A stretch of DNA of 46,332 bases. It comes from Dehalococcoidia bacterium (GTDB lineage: Bacteria; Chloroflexota; Dehalococcoidia; Dehalococcoidales; JAUXAP01). This document shows positions 1 to 7,562 of the stretch, piece after piece. Under the pieces are notes generated by a model, which saw only the letters and a program-made list of their open reading frames with translations, did not search any database and was not told the origin of the DNA. A program made the position numbers and the translations under genes. The first letter of the stretch is position 1. Every line of letters starts with the position of its first letter. The stretch lies in NCBI GenBank assembly GCA_030619865.1, contig JAUXAP010000006.1, positions 1-46,332 on the forward strand, read 5' to 3'.

Positions 1-1
1 G

Positions 2-745
2 GAGGAATCCCGCATCACTATCAACAACTGGGTCAGTGACCAGACGGAAGGTAAGATTGAAGACCTGATTCCGCAGGATGTCATTGACACACTCACGCGG
101 CTTGTCCTCACCAACGCCATTTACTTCAATGCGGCTTGGCAATATCTCTTCAACGAGAATATGACTGAAGATGGACCATTCTACCTGTTTGACGGAGGCA
201 AGGTCACTGTGCCGATGATGAGGCAGGTGGAGTCGTTCGGTTATGCTGAGGGTGATGGATATCAAGCGGTCGAACTGCCATACGACGGCCGTGAACTGTC
301 GATGGTTATCCTGCTTCCCCAGGCGGGCCAGTTTGACACATTTGAAGGCTCGCTGGACGCCCAGCGGGTGGATGCGATCGTGAAGGACCTAGCACTAAGA
401 CGAGTCGCCCTGACGATGCCAAAATTTGAGTTCAAATCGAGCTTCAGTCTAAAGGAGGCTCTCGCAACGATGGGTATGCCAGTTGCCTTCTCCGGAGGCG
501 CGGACTTCTCGGGCATGACGGGCAACCGCGACCTGTTCATAGCAGATGTAATCCACGAGGCGTTCGTCTCTGTAGATGAAGCAGGCACGGAAGCAGCAGC
601 CGCCACCGCAGTAGTGATGGAGATGAAGGCGCCGCCAGGGGCACCTGTCGAGGTCACCGTTGATCATCCCTTTATCTTTTTGATTCGCGACATCGAGACC
701 GGCGCCATTCTGTTTTTTGGGCGCGTCGTCAATCCGAGCGCATAA
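2..745 (+). CDS. Serpin (serine protease inhibitor), 5' end outside window
   Basis: This is the C-terminal two thirds of a serpin; the reading frame is open from base 2, so the start lies to the left of the window. Visible family signatures are INNWVSDQTEGKI and LVLTNAIYFNAAW near the start of the fragment, the hinge EAGTEAAAATA, and the C-terminal block DHPFIFLIRD...ILFFGRVVNP. The hinge has Thr at P14 and small residues from P12 to P9, as in inhibitory serpins that undergo loop insertion. Counting from the P17 Glu puts Lys at P1 and Ala at P1', which suggests a trypsin-like target. An export signal cannot be judged because the N-terminus is missing. No terminator is evident after the stop. 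Confidence 0.93.
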   Translation, partial: EESRITINNWVSDQTEGKIEDLIPQDVIDTLTRLVLTNAIYFNAAWQYLFNENMTEDGPFYLFDGGKVTVPMMRQVESFGYAEGDGYQAVELPYDGRELSMVILLPQAGQFDTFEGSLDAQRVDAIVKDLALRRVALTMPKFEFKSSFSLKEALATMGMPVAFSGGADFSGMTGNRDLFIADVIHEAFVSVDEAGTEAAAATAVVMEMKAPPGAPVEVTVDHPFIFLIRDIETGAILFFGRVVNPSA

Positions 746-1144
746 GCAGGTCTCGATTGCTATCTGCAGTCTGACCCTACTGTAGCACTCACTCCAGTGG
801 GCAACAGTAATTCTGTCATCGTTAACACCGGTTTTAATTGTTGTAGGAGATATAAATACGTGGAATGGAATTGAGGAGTCCCTTCTCTCGTTGCGGACTG
901 GTAACATACCATTAGAGAGAGATTTGTGAGAGGATTTCCATTTGTGACTGTTGACAACCACCCAATCAAAGACTAAACTGAAGTGCCAACGTGCGAAATA
1001 AGTTCAAAAAGGCATATTGGTTTAGGACTTGAGGAGATAAAAGAAGGACACTGGAACAGCCAGCTAATGTAGTATAGTGATGCACCGTGCATCTTTTATC
1101 TAGGCCAGAGCATAGCGAAGGTAACTGACAAAGGAAGCGAGGAT
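746..1144. other. Intergenic region, no gene recognised
   Basis: About 400 bases separate the serpin from the aminotransferase gene. The open frames here (for example 449-961 on the minus strand) have no recognisable protein content and no good ribosome-binding site. The only structure I see is the -10-like box and perfect palindrome at 1073-1093. Confidence 0.6.
1073..1093 (+). promoter_or_regulatory. -10-like box next to a 15-nt palindrome
   Basis: TATAGT at 1073-1078 is followed at once by GATGCAC-C-GTGCATC (1079-1093), a perfect inverted repeat with a single central base. A palindrome straddling the expected transcription start is a typical repressor position. No convincing -35 box is seen at the right distance, so the promoter call is tentative; the palindrome itself is certain. 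The next gene starts about 52-58 bases downstream. Confidence 0.45.
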
Positions 1145-2392
1145 GTGTGTATGGGGAGGCTAGCTATCACCGGTGGTGACTGCGTCAGGAAAAAGCCGTT
1201 CCCGCCATGGCCGCAGTTCGATAATAGAGAGCTAGATGCTCTAGAACAGGTGCTGAGATCAGGCAACTGGGGAGGGCAGCCATTCCCCAACACCAAAGCA
1301 ATAGAATTCGGAGAGCGCTTCGCTGCCTTCCAAGACGCGAGGTTTGGAATCTGTGTAGCGAACGGGACGGCTGCTTTAGAAGTTGCTTTGAGAGCAGCAG
1401 GCATAGAGGCTGGTGATGAGGTAGTCGTACCAGCATATACTTGGGTAGCGACCGCCCTTGCTGTCGTCTACCTTAACGCAGTGCCAGTTTTCGTCGATAT
1501 CGATCCTGATACTTACTGTATGGATCCAGATGCTCTCGCTGCTGCTATTACTGACCGCACCAAGGCCGTTATTCCAGTTCACCTAGCCATGTCTATCGCA
1601 GACATGGATCGGATTGGTCAAATCGCGGAACAGCGTGGCCTGACGGTGATCGAGGACTGTGCACACATGCATGGAGGTCGCTGGAGGGGTACGGGTGTTG
1701 GCTCAATCGGCGACTTAGGCTGCTTCAGTTTCCAGTCAACCAAGGTAATCACCTCAGGCGAGGGAGGTATTATTCTTACCAGCCAGGCAGAATTGGCCCA
1801 GCGTTGTCAGTCTCTGGTGAACATCGGTCACAAGGAGCCTGGCTATGACAGCTTTGATGGGCGGATGTTGGGATGGAACTATCGAATTACAGAATTTCAG
1901 GCGGCTATCCTCCTAGCCCAGCTAGACCGACTCGATGACCAGACACGCATACGGGAGGAGAACGCAACATATCTGTCGCAGCGGCTTGAAGAGATTGGCG
2001 GGGTCCGACCCCTCGTTCGTGACCCAAGAACGACCAGACTAGCATACTACCGCTACCTTTTCCGCTACGACTCGGAGGAGTTTAAGGGTTTGCCCCGCGA
2101 GAGATTCGTCGAGGCGCTCGAGGCTGAGGGTATTCCTTGTTGGTGGTCTTGGTACTTACCTGTATATCGGAGCCCCTTGTTCGCTTTGAAAGCCAGTGAA
2201 TATCCCGAAACGCGAAGGCGCTACGGGGAGAAATACACCCCCGAGGGGGTCTCTTGCCCAGTGACTGAGCGTGCCGCATATCGTGAGGCTGTATGCCTCC
2301 CTCACCCGATGCTGCTGGGGGAGAAGAGAGACATGGATGACATAGCTGATGCCATTATTAAGATAAAAACAAACGTTGATGAGCTGCTGTAA
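1145..2392 (+). CDS. DegT/DnrJ/EryC1/StrS family PLP aminotransferase (scyllo-inosose aminotransferase-like)
   Basis: A full-length (415 aa) sugar or cyclitol aminotransferase of the fold-type I PLP family. The N-terminal large domain has NGTAALEVAL (phosphate-binding loop) and PAYTWVATA. The PLP lysine is K200 in FQSTKVITSGEGG, with the paired Asp in VIEDCAHMHGG. The STK-x-TSGEGG context resembles StsC-type L-glutamine:scyllo-inosose aminotransferases more than ordinary sugar-nucleotide aminotransferases; this is from memory of the family. The start is GTG at 1145 or ATG at 1151, both behind AAGGAAG (1131-1137) and GAGG (1139-1142). The gene lies 6 bases before an oxidoreductase gene, so the two are probably cotranscribed and act on the same keto-cyclitol or keto-sugar. 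The substrate is not determinable here. Confidence 0.9.
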   Translation: MCMGRLAITGGDCVRKKPFPPWPQFDNRELDALEQVLRSGNWGGQPFPNTKAIEFGERFAAFQDARFGICVANGTAALEVALRAAGIEAGDEVVVPAYTWVATALAVVYLNAVPVFVDIDPDTYCMDPDALAAAITDRTKAVIPVHLAMSIADMDRIGQIAEQRGLTVIEDCAHMHGGRWRGTGVGSIGDLGCFSFQSTKVITSGEGGIILTSQAELAQRCQSLVNIGHKEPGYDSFDGRMLGWNYRITEFQAAILLAQLDRLDDQTRIREENATYLSQRLEEIGGVRPLVRDPRTTRLAYYRYLFRYDSEEFKGLPRERFVEALEAEGIPCWWSWYLPVYRSPLFALKASEYPETRRRYGEKYTPEGVSCPVTERAAYREAVCLPHPMLLGEKRDMDDIADAIIKIKTNVDELL

Positions 2393-2398
2393 GAGATT

Positions 2399-3472
2399 AT
2401 GGAGAACGAAGTGAAAGACACGTTAGGGATTGGTCTGATAGGTGCTGGTTGGGTTGCCTCTGTGCGGGCTGAATGCTTCCAGCGCTTGCCAGGCGTTGAA
2501 CTCCGTGGCGTAGCCGATATTGACCAAGACCGCCTGAGACACTTTGCTAACCGCTATGGCGTGGCGGACTGTCACCTAGACTGGCATGAGCTTATCAGCC
2601 GCGACGACATTTCAGTCGTGAATATTGCAGCGCCTAATTACCTTCATGCTGAGATGACAATGGCATCAGCCCAAGCTGGCAAGCATATAATCTGTGAAAA
2701 ACCGCTCTGCCTTAACCTAGAGGAGGCAGATTTAGTAATTGACACCTGCCACAGACAGGGCATTAAACTCTGCTATACCGAGCGACTCTGCTTCGCGCCG
2801 AAGTTCGTGCGAGCCAAAGAGCTGGTGGATGCCGGTGGCGTTGGGGAAATCTATAACATTAGGTACAGTAAAAAGGGTGGTGAACCTACCGCGATCAGTG
2901 CGTGGAATAAGGAACAGGCAGGAGGTGGCGCCTTGGTAGACATAGGATGCCACGGCATCGAGTTCTGCCGGTGGGTGATGGATAAGCAGCCAGTAAGAAG
3001 CGTTTATGCACAACTAGATACCCATCGGCATGACAACGACTCCGGGCTAGAAGATGACGCCATTGTCATCATGGAGTTTGGGCACGGCGGAACAGCACTG
3101 ATTGAGAGTAGTTTTGCGTTGAGAGGGCCAAGTCAAAGTCGAGCCGAAATCTTCGGCACTGAGGGGGTTATCTATGCTGACCTCCTTGGAGGACTGCAGT
3201 GCTTCACAGAGAAAGGGACAGGCCGAGGTAGCGAAGAATGGCTATTCTCCAGCTATAAGTCAATTTGGGAACAAGGATATCCCCAGGAAATAGCTCATTT
3301 TATCGAATGTATCCGCAAAGATGTAGAACCTCGAGAGTGTGGAGAGGATGGACGTGCAGTACTGGAAATAATGCTGGCTGCGTACCGCTCTGCTGCTACG
3401 GGCCAGAAGGTGGCACTTCCTTTCCGACCAAAAGGGATAACGCGGCCGGTAGATCTATGGTGCCAGACTTAA
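2399..3472 (+). CDS. Gfo/Idh/MocA family NAD(P)-dependent oxidoreductase
   Basis: A 357-aa dehydrogenase of the glucose-fructose oxidoreductase/inositol dehydrogenase family. The N-terminal Rossmann motif is GIGLIGAGWVA (about 10-20), followed by VVNIAAPNYLHAEM and the family hallmark CEKPLCLN with EKP at 100-102. The C-terminal alpha/beta domain includes the DIGCHGIEFCRW region that usually carries active-site Asp and His. The family oxidises or reduces a ring or chain hydroxyl of sugars and inositols using NAD(P). It sits 6 bases after the aminotransferase, and such pairs make amino-sugars or amino-cyclitols by oxidation followed by transamination. Function beyond that is inference. Confidence 0.88.
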   Translation: MENEVKDTLGIGLIGAGWVASVRAECFQRLPGVELRGVADIDQDRLRHFANRYGVADCHLDWHELISRDDISVVNIAAPNYLHAEMTMASAQAGKHIICEKPLCLNLEEADLVIDTCHRQGIKLCYTERLCFAPKFVRAKELVDAGGVGEIYNIRYSKKGGEPTAISAWNKEQAGGGALVDIGCHGIEFCRWVMDKQPVRSVYAQLDTHRHDNDSGLEDDAIVIMEFGHGGTALIESSFALRGPSQSRAEIFGTEGVIYADLLGGLQCFTEKGTGRGSEEWLFSSYKSIWEQGYPQEIAHFIECIRKDVEPRECGEDGRAVLEIMLAAYRSAATGQKVALPFRPKGITRPVDLWCQT

Positions 3473-3534
3473 ATCGAATCCAATCAGGTTAAGTAGGGCA
3501 GCTTTCTTAAGATAACTTAGCAAGGAGCATAACA

Positions 3535-4116
3535 ATGATATCGGGGAAAAAGATACGCTTACGTGCTTTAGAGAGAAGCGACTTGGCAAAAGTCTGGGAA
3601 TGGCTGAATGATGAGGAAGGGATGTGGTTTTGGGCTGAGCCAAATTATACCCCGTCGCTAGCTGAGGTTGAGCAACGGCTTGCCGGGTCGCAAGGTGTGG
3701 TTGGCCACCCTTGCAAACAGTTCATAATTGAGACGCAAGAAGGTATACCTATCGGCCGGGTCTTCTATGATCATCTGGATACAAAGCATCAAAGAACGGA
3801 GGTCGGCATCCAGATTGGCGAAAAGGAGTACTGGGGAAAAGGGTATGGCACTGATGCCATGATAGCTTTCCTAGACTACCTATTTAACGAGTTAGGTCTT
3901 CACCGGGTTTACTTGCATCTCCAAAGCTACAACACCAGAGCCTTGAAATGCTACGAGAAATGCGGCTTTGTCCAAGAGGGAATTCTCCGTCGCCACAGCT
4001 TTGCCAGAGGTGAATACCATGACGACTTGATGATGGGCATTCTACGTGATGAGTTCAATCAGCGACACAGAAGAGATATTACTGCCAGTGAAGGTGGGGG
4101 GAACTCGGCCCAGTAG
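3535..4116 (+). CDS. GNAT family N-acetyltransferase (RimJ/RimL type)
   Basis: A 193-aa acetyl-CoA-dependent acyltransferase. It begins with IRLRALERSDLAKVWEWLND, typical of the RimJ/RimL/SpeG branch, and has the acetyl-CoA pyrophosphate-binding loop GKGYGT (about 101-106) after QIGEKEYW. The segment LHLQSYNTRALKCYEKCGF is the usual C-terminal GNAT helix-strand. The start ATG follows CAAGGAG (3521-3527) at good spacing. It lies 62 bases downstream of the oxidoreductase on the same strand, so N-acylation of the amino group made by the two previous enzymes is an attractive but unproven role; protein or antibiotic acetylation is the alternative. Confidence 0.87.
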   Translation: MISGKKIRLRALERSDLAKVWEWLNDEEGMWFWAEPNYTPSLAEVEQRLAGSQGVVGHPCKQFIIETQEGIPIGRVFYDHLDTKHQRTEVGIQIGEKEYWGKGYGTDAMIAFLDYLFNELGLHRVYLHLQSYNTRALKCYEKCGFVQEGILRRHSFARGEYHDDLMMGILRDEFNQRHRRDITASEGGGNSAQ

Positions 4117-4255
4117 TAACTGATACCGGATTTCCACTAAATAGACAAGGCTGTCTGTATTTTCAGTGCACAATAGCTCGTTTGTCACCCCATTGAACGA
4201 AAGTCCGGATTGTTCAGTTCAGGTAACAAAAGCTTATATTGTGTGATTGATAACA

Positions 4256-4293
4256 AAAGGGGTGGATACCTGAAAACAGATATCCACCCCTTT
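4256..4293 (-). terminator. Intrinsic terminator for the zinc-ribbon/DUF5679 gene
   Basis: A perfect 13-bp inverted repeat (4256-4268 with 4281-4293; arm AAAGGGGTGGATA) with a 12-nt loop lies 28 bases beyond the stop of the minus-strand gene at 4321. On the minus strand the stem ends in CCTTTTGTT, a short U tract. The A-rich other side would also give some U residues on the plus strand, so it may act in both directions. Confidence 0.6.
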
Positions 4294-4320
4294 AATACCC
4301 TGGATTTCAGAATGTTAGTC

Positions 4321-4461
4321 CTAACTCTTTCCAATTCTGAACATCTTGGTGCCACATGTGGGACACGTCCCCTGAGTAGCTGGTCTCCCGTTCTTCATCA
4401 CTATGGGCTTGGGGTCCCTCATTTCCTTCTTGGCACGACATTTTACGCAATATGCTTGCAT
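4321..4461 (-). CDS. Possible internally initiated DUF5679 protein (46 aa)
   Basis: Starting at the in-frame ATG at 4461 gives a 46-residue protein that is exactly one DUF5679 domain, with CVKC and CPTC pairs. A near-perfect Shine-Dalgarno, AAAAGGAGGT at 4469-4478, is 7 bases upstream, far better than expected by chance inside a coding frame. DUF5679 proteins are usually stand-alone proteins of about this size (from memory). Either the larger ORF is translated from both starts, or the ribbon and DUF5679 parts are being read as one gene only because no stop separates them. Confidence 0.5.
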   Translation of the reverse strand: MQAYCVKCRAKKEMRDPKPIVMKNGRPATQGTCPTCGTKMFRIGKS

Positions 4462-4581
4462 TTGGTTTACCTCCTTTTCAGGTTTTTGAAGCCTTATCGG
4501 GCCACCCTTCAGTATTGGATAATTGCACCACTGGCAGTAGTCACCGCTCGTCTTCTGACCACAGTTAGGGCACCTAACCAT
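4321..4581 (-). CDS. Zinc-ribbon protein fused to a DUF5679 domain
   Basis: An 86-aa protein with two zinc-binding modules. Residues 4-19 hold CPNCG...CQWCNYP (C4, C7, C16, C19). Residues 41-86 form a DUF5679-like domain with C45xxC48 and C73xxC76 (AYCVKC, GTCPTCG). The start ATG is preceded by GGAGG (4588-4592) at 6-base spacing, and a promoter lies just upstream. Inside the frame, AAAAGGAGGT (4469-4478) sits 7 bases before Met41, so the DUF5679 part could also be made alone. The N-terminal ribbon recurs in the next two genes. Molecular function is unknown; nucleic-acid or protein binding is likely for such ribbons. Confidence 0.75.
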   Translation of the reverse strand: MVRCPNCGQKTSGDYCQWCNYPILKGGPIRLQKPEKEVNQMQAYCVKCRAKKEMRDPKPIVMKNGRPATQGTCPTCGTKMFRIGKS

Positions 4582-4611
4582 TTAGAACCTCCAATTAATG
4601 TGTTTACTAAT

Positions 4612-4640
4612 AATATAATATAGCATACTTAGCTATTCAA
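4612..4640 (-). promoter_or_regulatory. Sigma-70-type promoter for the DUF5679 gene
   Basis: On the minus strand TTGAAT (4635-4640) and TATATT (4612-4617) are separated by 17 bases. The expected start of transcription, near 4605, gives a leader of about 25 bases containing the GGAGG ribosome-binding site. Confidence 0.6.
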
Positions 4641-4879
4641 GCGACACTCCAAGCTTAGCCAACACTTTATTCTTACTGTCGTGACAAGTAAGTTCAATGG
4701 GAAAAATGACAACCTTCTACCAAGAAGTTCCAGCTAAAGGGTATTTGCTAAACAGCAGATAGAACATTTGTGGAGGAACACTGAGGTACTTGCCGAAGCA
4801 GATTGAGTGGCAACATAATACTGTTCAAAACTATTACCTACTTTCGGTAGGAGCAGAAGCTCGCCTACTAGCGGAAATC

Positions 4880-4907
4880 TTGACAAGTTACCACTGTCAT
4901 TTATAAT
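4880..4907 (+). promoter_or_regulatory. Consensus sigma-70 promoter for the OB-fold zinc-ribbon gene
   Basis: TTGACA (4880-4885) and TATAAT (4902-4907) both match the consensus in full with a 16-base spacer. The start codon is at 4926, so the leader is only about a dozen bases and just holds the AGAGGTG ribosome-binding site (4915-4921). Confidence 0.75.
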
Positions 4908-4925
4908 TATGGGAAGAGGTGTTGA

Positions 4926-5531
4926 ATGCGGAAGTGTCCTAACTGTGGTCAGGTGACCGCAAGAACCGAGGATTGGGCATGCCAGTGGTGTGCTTATCCC
5001 CTGTTATCAGGGAATTACGAAAGGATCTCCAAGACTTATAAACAACTCCAGGAAGAGAAGCTGCGTAAGCAGAAAGCCCCTCGGAGAGAGCAAACTGGGA
5101 CGTTTCCTCTACCTAATGATAGCAGTTTACCGCCAACACACACGCCGGAGTCTAAATCAGAGCCCACTTTGGATTCCGGACTTGCACCAAAGCCCAAGCG
5201 ACAACCTAAGTCAAAACGGAAGTCTGACCGTGGGCTAGTGGTAGCCCCGGTAGAGGTAACGGTTGAAGAATTGTATTCACTATTCGCGATGCAGAGTTTT
5301 AAGGTAACGGGAGTAGTGAACAAAATAGTATTAGAAGATAGTCTTAACGTTTACTATATTATTCTAGCTGGTACTAATAAAACCGTAGAACTGGACGTCC
5401 AGTGTATGTTTGACAAGAAGCACCTATCTGAACTGAACCAGTTGACAAAAGGACAAAACGTGACAGTAGAAGGCAACTATGCTGGCTACATAATAAACAT
5501 GCTTATGAGAAATTGTGTTTTAGTTCACTAA
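4926..5531 (+). CDS. Zinc-ribbon protein with C-terminal OB-fold (tRNA_anti-like) domain
   Basis: A 201-aa three-part protein. Residues 4-22 are a zinc ribbon, CPNC...CQWCAYPLL (C4, C7, C19, C22). Residues 30-105 are a basic, Pro/Ser/Lys-rich linker without obvious fold. Residues from about 108 to the end (VTVEELYSLF, FKVTGVVNKIVLED, KGQNVTVEGNYAGY) resemble the OB-fold tRNA_anti-like domain, PF12869, from memory of its 'f...k.kgk.v.V.G.v' pattern. It follows a consensus promoter. The ribbon is paralogous to those of the flanking genes. No signal peptide is seen, so it should be cytosolic; nucleic-acid or nucleotide binding is possible, the exact role unknown. Confidence 0.75.
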   Translation: MRKCPNCGQVTARTEDWACQWCAYPLLSGNYERISKTYKQLQEEKLRKQKAPRREQTGTFPLPNDSSLPPTHTPESKSEPTLDSGLAPKPKRQPKSKRKSDRGLVVAPVEVTVEELYSLFAMQSFKVTGVVNKIVLEDSLNVYYIILAGTNKTVELDVQCMFDKKHLSELNQLTKGQNVTVEGNYAGYIINMLMRNCVLVH

Positions 5532-5823
5532 AAATACCTCTAGCTGTAGTGCTACCTTCTCGCCATCTGCCATTGAACTTTATTAACATGTATTATTTTG
5601 AATGCAGAAACTGATCCACCCTTTAGGCAATACCTTCCCCTTCTCCAAAGTCGCAACTGTAGTCATCACGCACAGGAGTCAATTTGTTGCAGCAGGTTAC
5701 CTACCAGAGTGGAGGATGGTTGGTTGCGGCTTATTGTGTTACGCCACTTTATCTTTGTTGACAAAAAGGTGTATAATGAAACTGAGCATTTCGAAGCTAA
5801 GGTAGGCGTATTTAGGTGATAAA

Positions 5824-7209
5824 ATGCCAAAATGTCACAACTGTGACCGAAAAACTGGCAACGGCGACTTCTGTCAGTGGTGTCATTACCCACTGAATAG
5901 ACGCACATTTTTTCCTTTCCAAGTAAGGAGAAAGCCGCACCTTAGTAAGCTTGCTAGACAGACCGAAATGAAGGCTGAGCAGACTAAGAAACTTGCTAGA
6001 CAGGCCCAAGTGAAGGACCCGCAGATTATTAAGGTGCGCAAAGAGGCTGGGGCAGCGTGGACCATGGCTCCGTTTAGACTATCACGCGAGAACAATTCAG
6101 AGACCAAGTCTAAAGAGAAGAATTCACCAAAATCAGACAGTGTGATACAGCGTCAGGCTAAGGAATTACTTGGCAGAGAATTTCGCACAGTCAATAATGG
6201 TTTGGACCCAGAAGAAGTCATGACCTTTCTTGAGACGGCCGTCGGTTCAAGTGAAGCCACTGTCAAACGTCTGGAGCATATGGTGTCTCTTCACAGGCTT
6301 TCTCAGACGATGGAGCGAATGGTTGAGGAGACCCGCCAATTTTCCGATGACATTAAGGAAATAGCAAAACAAGAGGCTGAAGCGGAAAAGGCTGAAATAC
6401 TTGAGGAAGCTCAACGCAGAGCTGAAGAAATGGTAGCCCAAGTCAAGAAGAGTTGGAGTGCTTCTATCCAAAGCGCAAACTCCATTCTCTTAGAAGCTCA
6501 ACGCAGAGCTGAAGAAATGGTAGACCAGACCAAGACGAATTGCAGTGCTCTTATTGAAAACGCGAACTCGGCTCTCTTAGAAGCTGCCACAAAAGTGAGA
6601 GAAGTGGAGATGGCTTTCCAGAATGTTAAAGAGATGATGGATATGGGTACGGAATCGGTGCGGCAAAGTATACCTGATCTTGTGAACTCGACCCGTCGCG
6701 ACCTGAGTTTGCTGTATGAACAATATACAAAGGAGCTGTCAACTTTAGGATTTGAAAGCGTTGAAACCTCATCCTATGCTAGAGACCAAGCAACAATACA
6801 AGCAGAGGGTGTTCCTGAATCGGCAAAGGTTGACGAAAGTGAAAAGACACCTGATATCGCTCCGGAGCCCCTCCTGTTCAGTGGTAAAGTAATACTGGCA
6901 ATCCCTCAGGAAGCTGGACCATCATGGATGGAACAGCTGCGACAGCGACTACGCAACATCCGTGGTGTATCCATTTTACTGGATGTACGTACTAATGCGG
7001 GCGTAAGCATCATGCATTTGTCGTTAGACGAGCCCGTCCCTCTAGCTTCGATACTGCTAGAAATGCCAAATCTTGAAAGCGTGGTAGAAGACTACCAGAA
7101 GGTAGAAGAGTATTCGGGGGGCTTGGCAAAGATACTAAGTCAGCACGTGCTAGATGGACAGCACCCAACAATGCTTGCGGTAGTGCTCAGCGGTGGTACT
7201 ACGGAGTAA
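5824..7209 (+). CDS. Zinc-ribbon, DivIVA-like coiled-coil protein
   Basis: A 461-aa protein. Residues 4-20 are the same zinc ribbon as in the two previous genes (CHNC...CQWCHYPL). Residues about 107-155 (LLGREFRTVNNGLDPEEVMTF) resemble the DivIVA N-terminal membrane/pole-targeting motif. Residues about 155-300 are predicted coiled coil, with a 29-residue duplication (EAQRRAEEMV twice, see the repeat entry). The last 110 residues (GKVILAIPQEAGPSWMEQL onwards) form a compact alpha/beta domain that I do not recognise. The role is unknown; scaffolding at the envelope or pole is a reasonable guess from the DivIVA-like part. The start is ATG at 5824 behind AGGTGA. TATAAT at 5772-5777 is a possible -10 without a clear -35. 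Confidence 0.75.
   Translation: MPKCHNCDRKTGNGDFCQWCHYPLNRRTFFPFQVRRKPHLSKLARQTEMKAEQTKKLARQAQVKDPQIIKVRKEAGAAWTMAPFRLSRENNSETKSKEKNSPKSDSVIQRQAKELLGREFRTVNNGLDPEEVMTFLETAVGSSEATVKRLEHMVSLHRLSQTMERMVEETRQFSDDIKEIAKQEAEAEKAEILEEAQRRAEEMVAQVKKSWSASIQSANSILLEAQRRAEEMVDQTKTNCSALIENANSALLEAATKVREVEMAFQNVKEMMDMGTESVRQSIPDLVNSTRRDLSLLYEQYTKELSTLGFESVETSSYARDQATIQAEGVPESAKVDESEKTPDIAPEPLLFSGKVILAIPQEAGPSWMEQLRQRLRNIRGVSILLDVRTNAGVSIMHLSLDEPVPLASILLEMPNLESVVEDYQKVEEYSGGLAKILSQHVLDGQHPTMLAVVLSGGTTE
6406..6523 (+). repeat. Two-copy 31-nt direct repeat inside the coiled coil
   Basis: The same 31 bases occur at 6406-6436 and 6493-6523, a period of 87 bases or 29 codons, each encoding EAQRRAEEMV. Near-complete identity at the DNA level, including synonymous sites, suggests a recent in-frame duplication that lengthened the coiled coil. 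Confidence 0.8.
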
Positions 7210-7562
7210 TTGTTCAGCTCGCCCGGCCTAACGTAATTTGAGCAGGGCCCATGATTCTCCTTATGACTTCATTGAACACTGCAGTTTGTTTCTTTTTGGA
7301 ATTCAAAGAAAAAGTAGTTAGAGAGTAGCGGTATTTCAAAAGGCGACGACAATAGATAATAATTGGAGTTATGGGATGAGTAAAAGCAGTCAAGAACAGT
7401 TGAAAGCCGGGCAAAGCCTTTATTCTTGACGGCTGGTAAAGCAGGTAGATAATCAAGTACGAGGGGAGCTGGGGCACGTAGCCTCCAACACTACCGCTAA
7501 ATACAGAAAGGTCGCATGATTGGAGAAGTGAAACTTTAACTGATAGGCATAGCACTGAATCA
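7210..7562. other. Convergent intergenic region, nothing recognised
   Basis: About 350 bases between the DivIVA-like gene and the end of the HAD phosphatase gene. The minus-strand frame 7214-7678 overlaps the phosphatase and resembles no protein I know. I see no convincing terminator or repeat. Confidence 0.5.

Larger units (their letters stand above)
4582..4925. other. Divergent intergenic region with two promoters
   Basis: This 344-base region lies between the minus-strand DUF5679 gene and the plus-strand OB-fold gene. It holds one promoter facing each way, entered separately. I see no gene or further repeat in the central 200 bases. Confidence 0.6.

Noticed and set aside
262-961. Minus-strand open frames 262-657 and 449-961 opposite the serpin
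   Set aside because: They are antisense to a clear serpin frame, have no recognisable motifs and no ribosome-binding site.
4210-4623. 137-codon plus-strand frame opposite the zinc-ribbon/DUF5679 gene
   Set aside because: It is antisense to two zinc modules with paired cysteines and a promoter and ribosome-binding site, and begins upstream of a terminator hairpin.
5758-5777. TTGACA and TATAAT upstream of the DivIVA-like gene as one promoter
   Set aside because: Only 8 bases separate the boxes, far too few for a sigma-70 promoter; at most the -10 is used.
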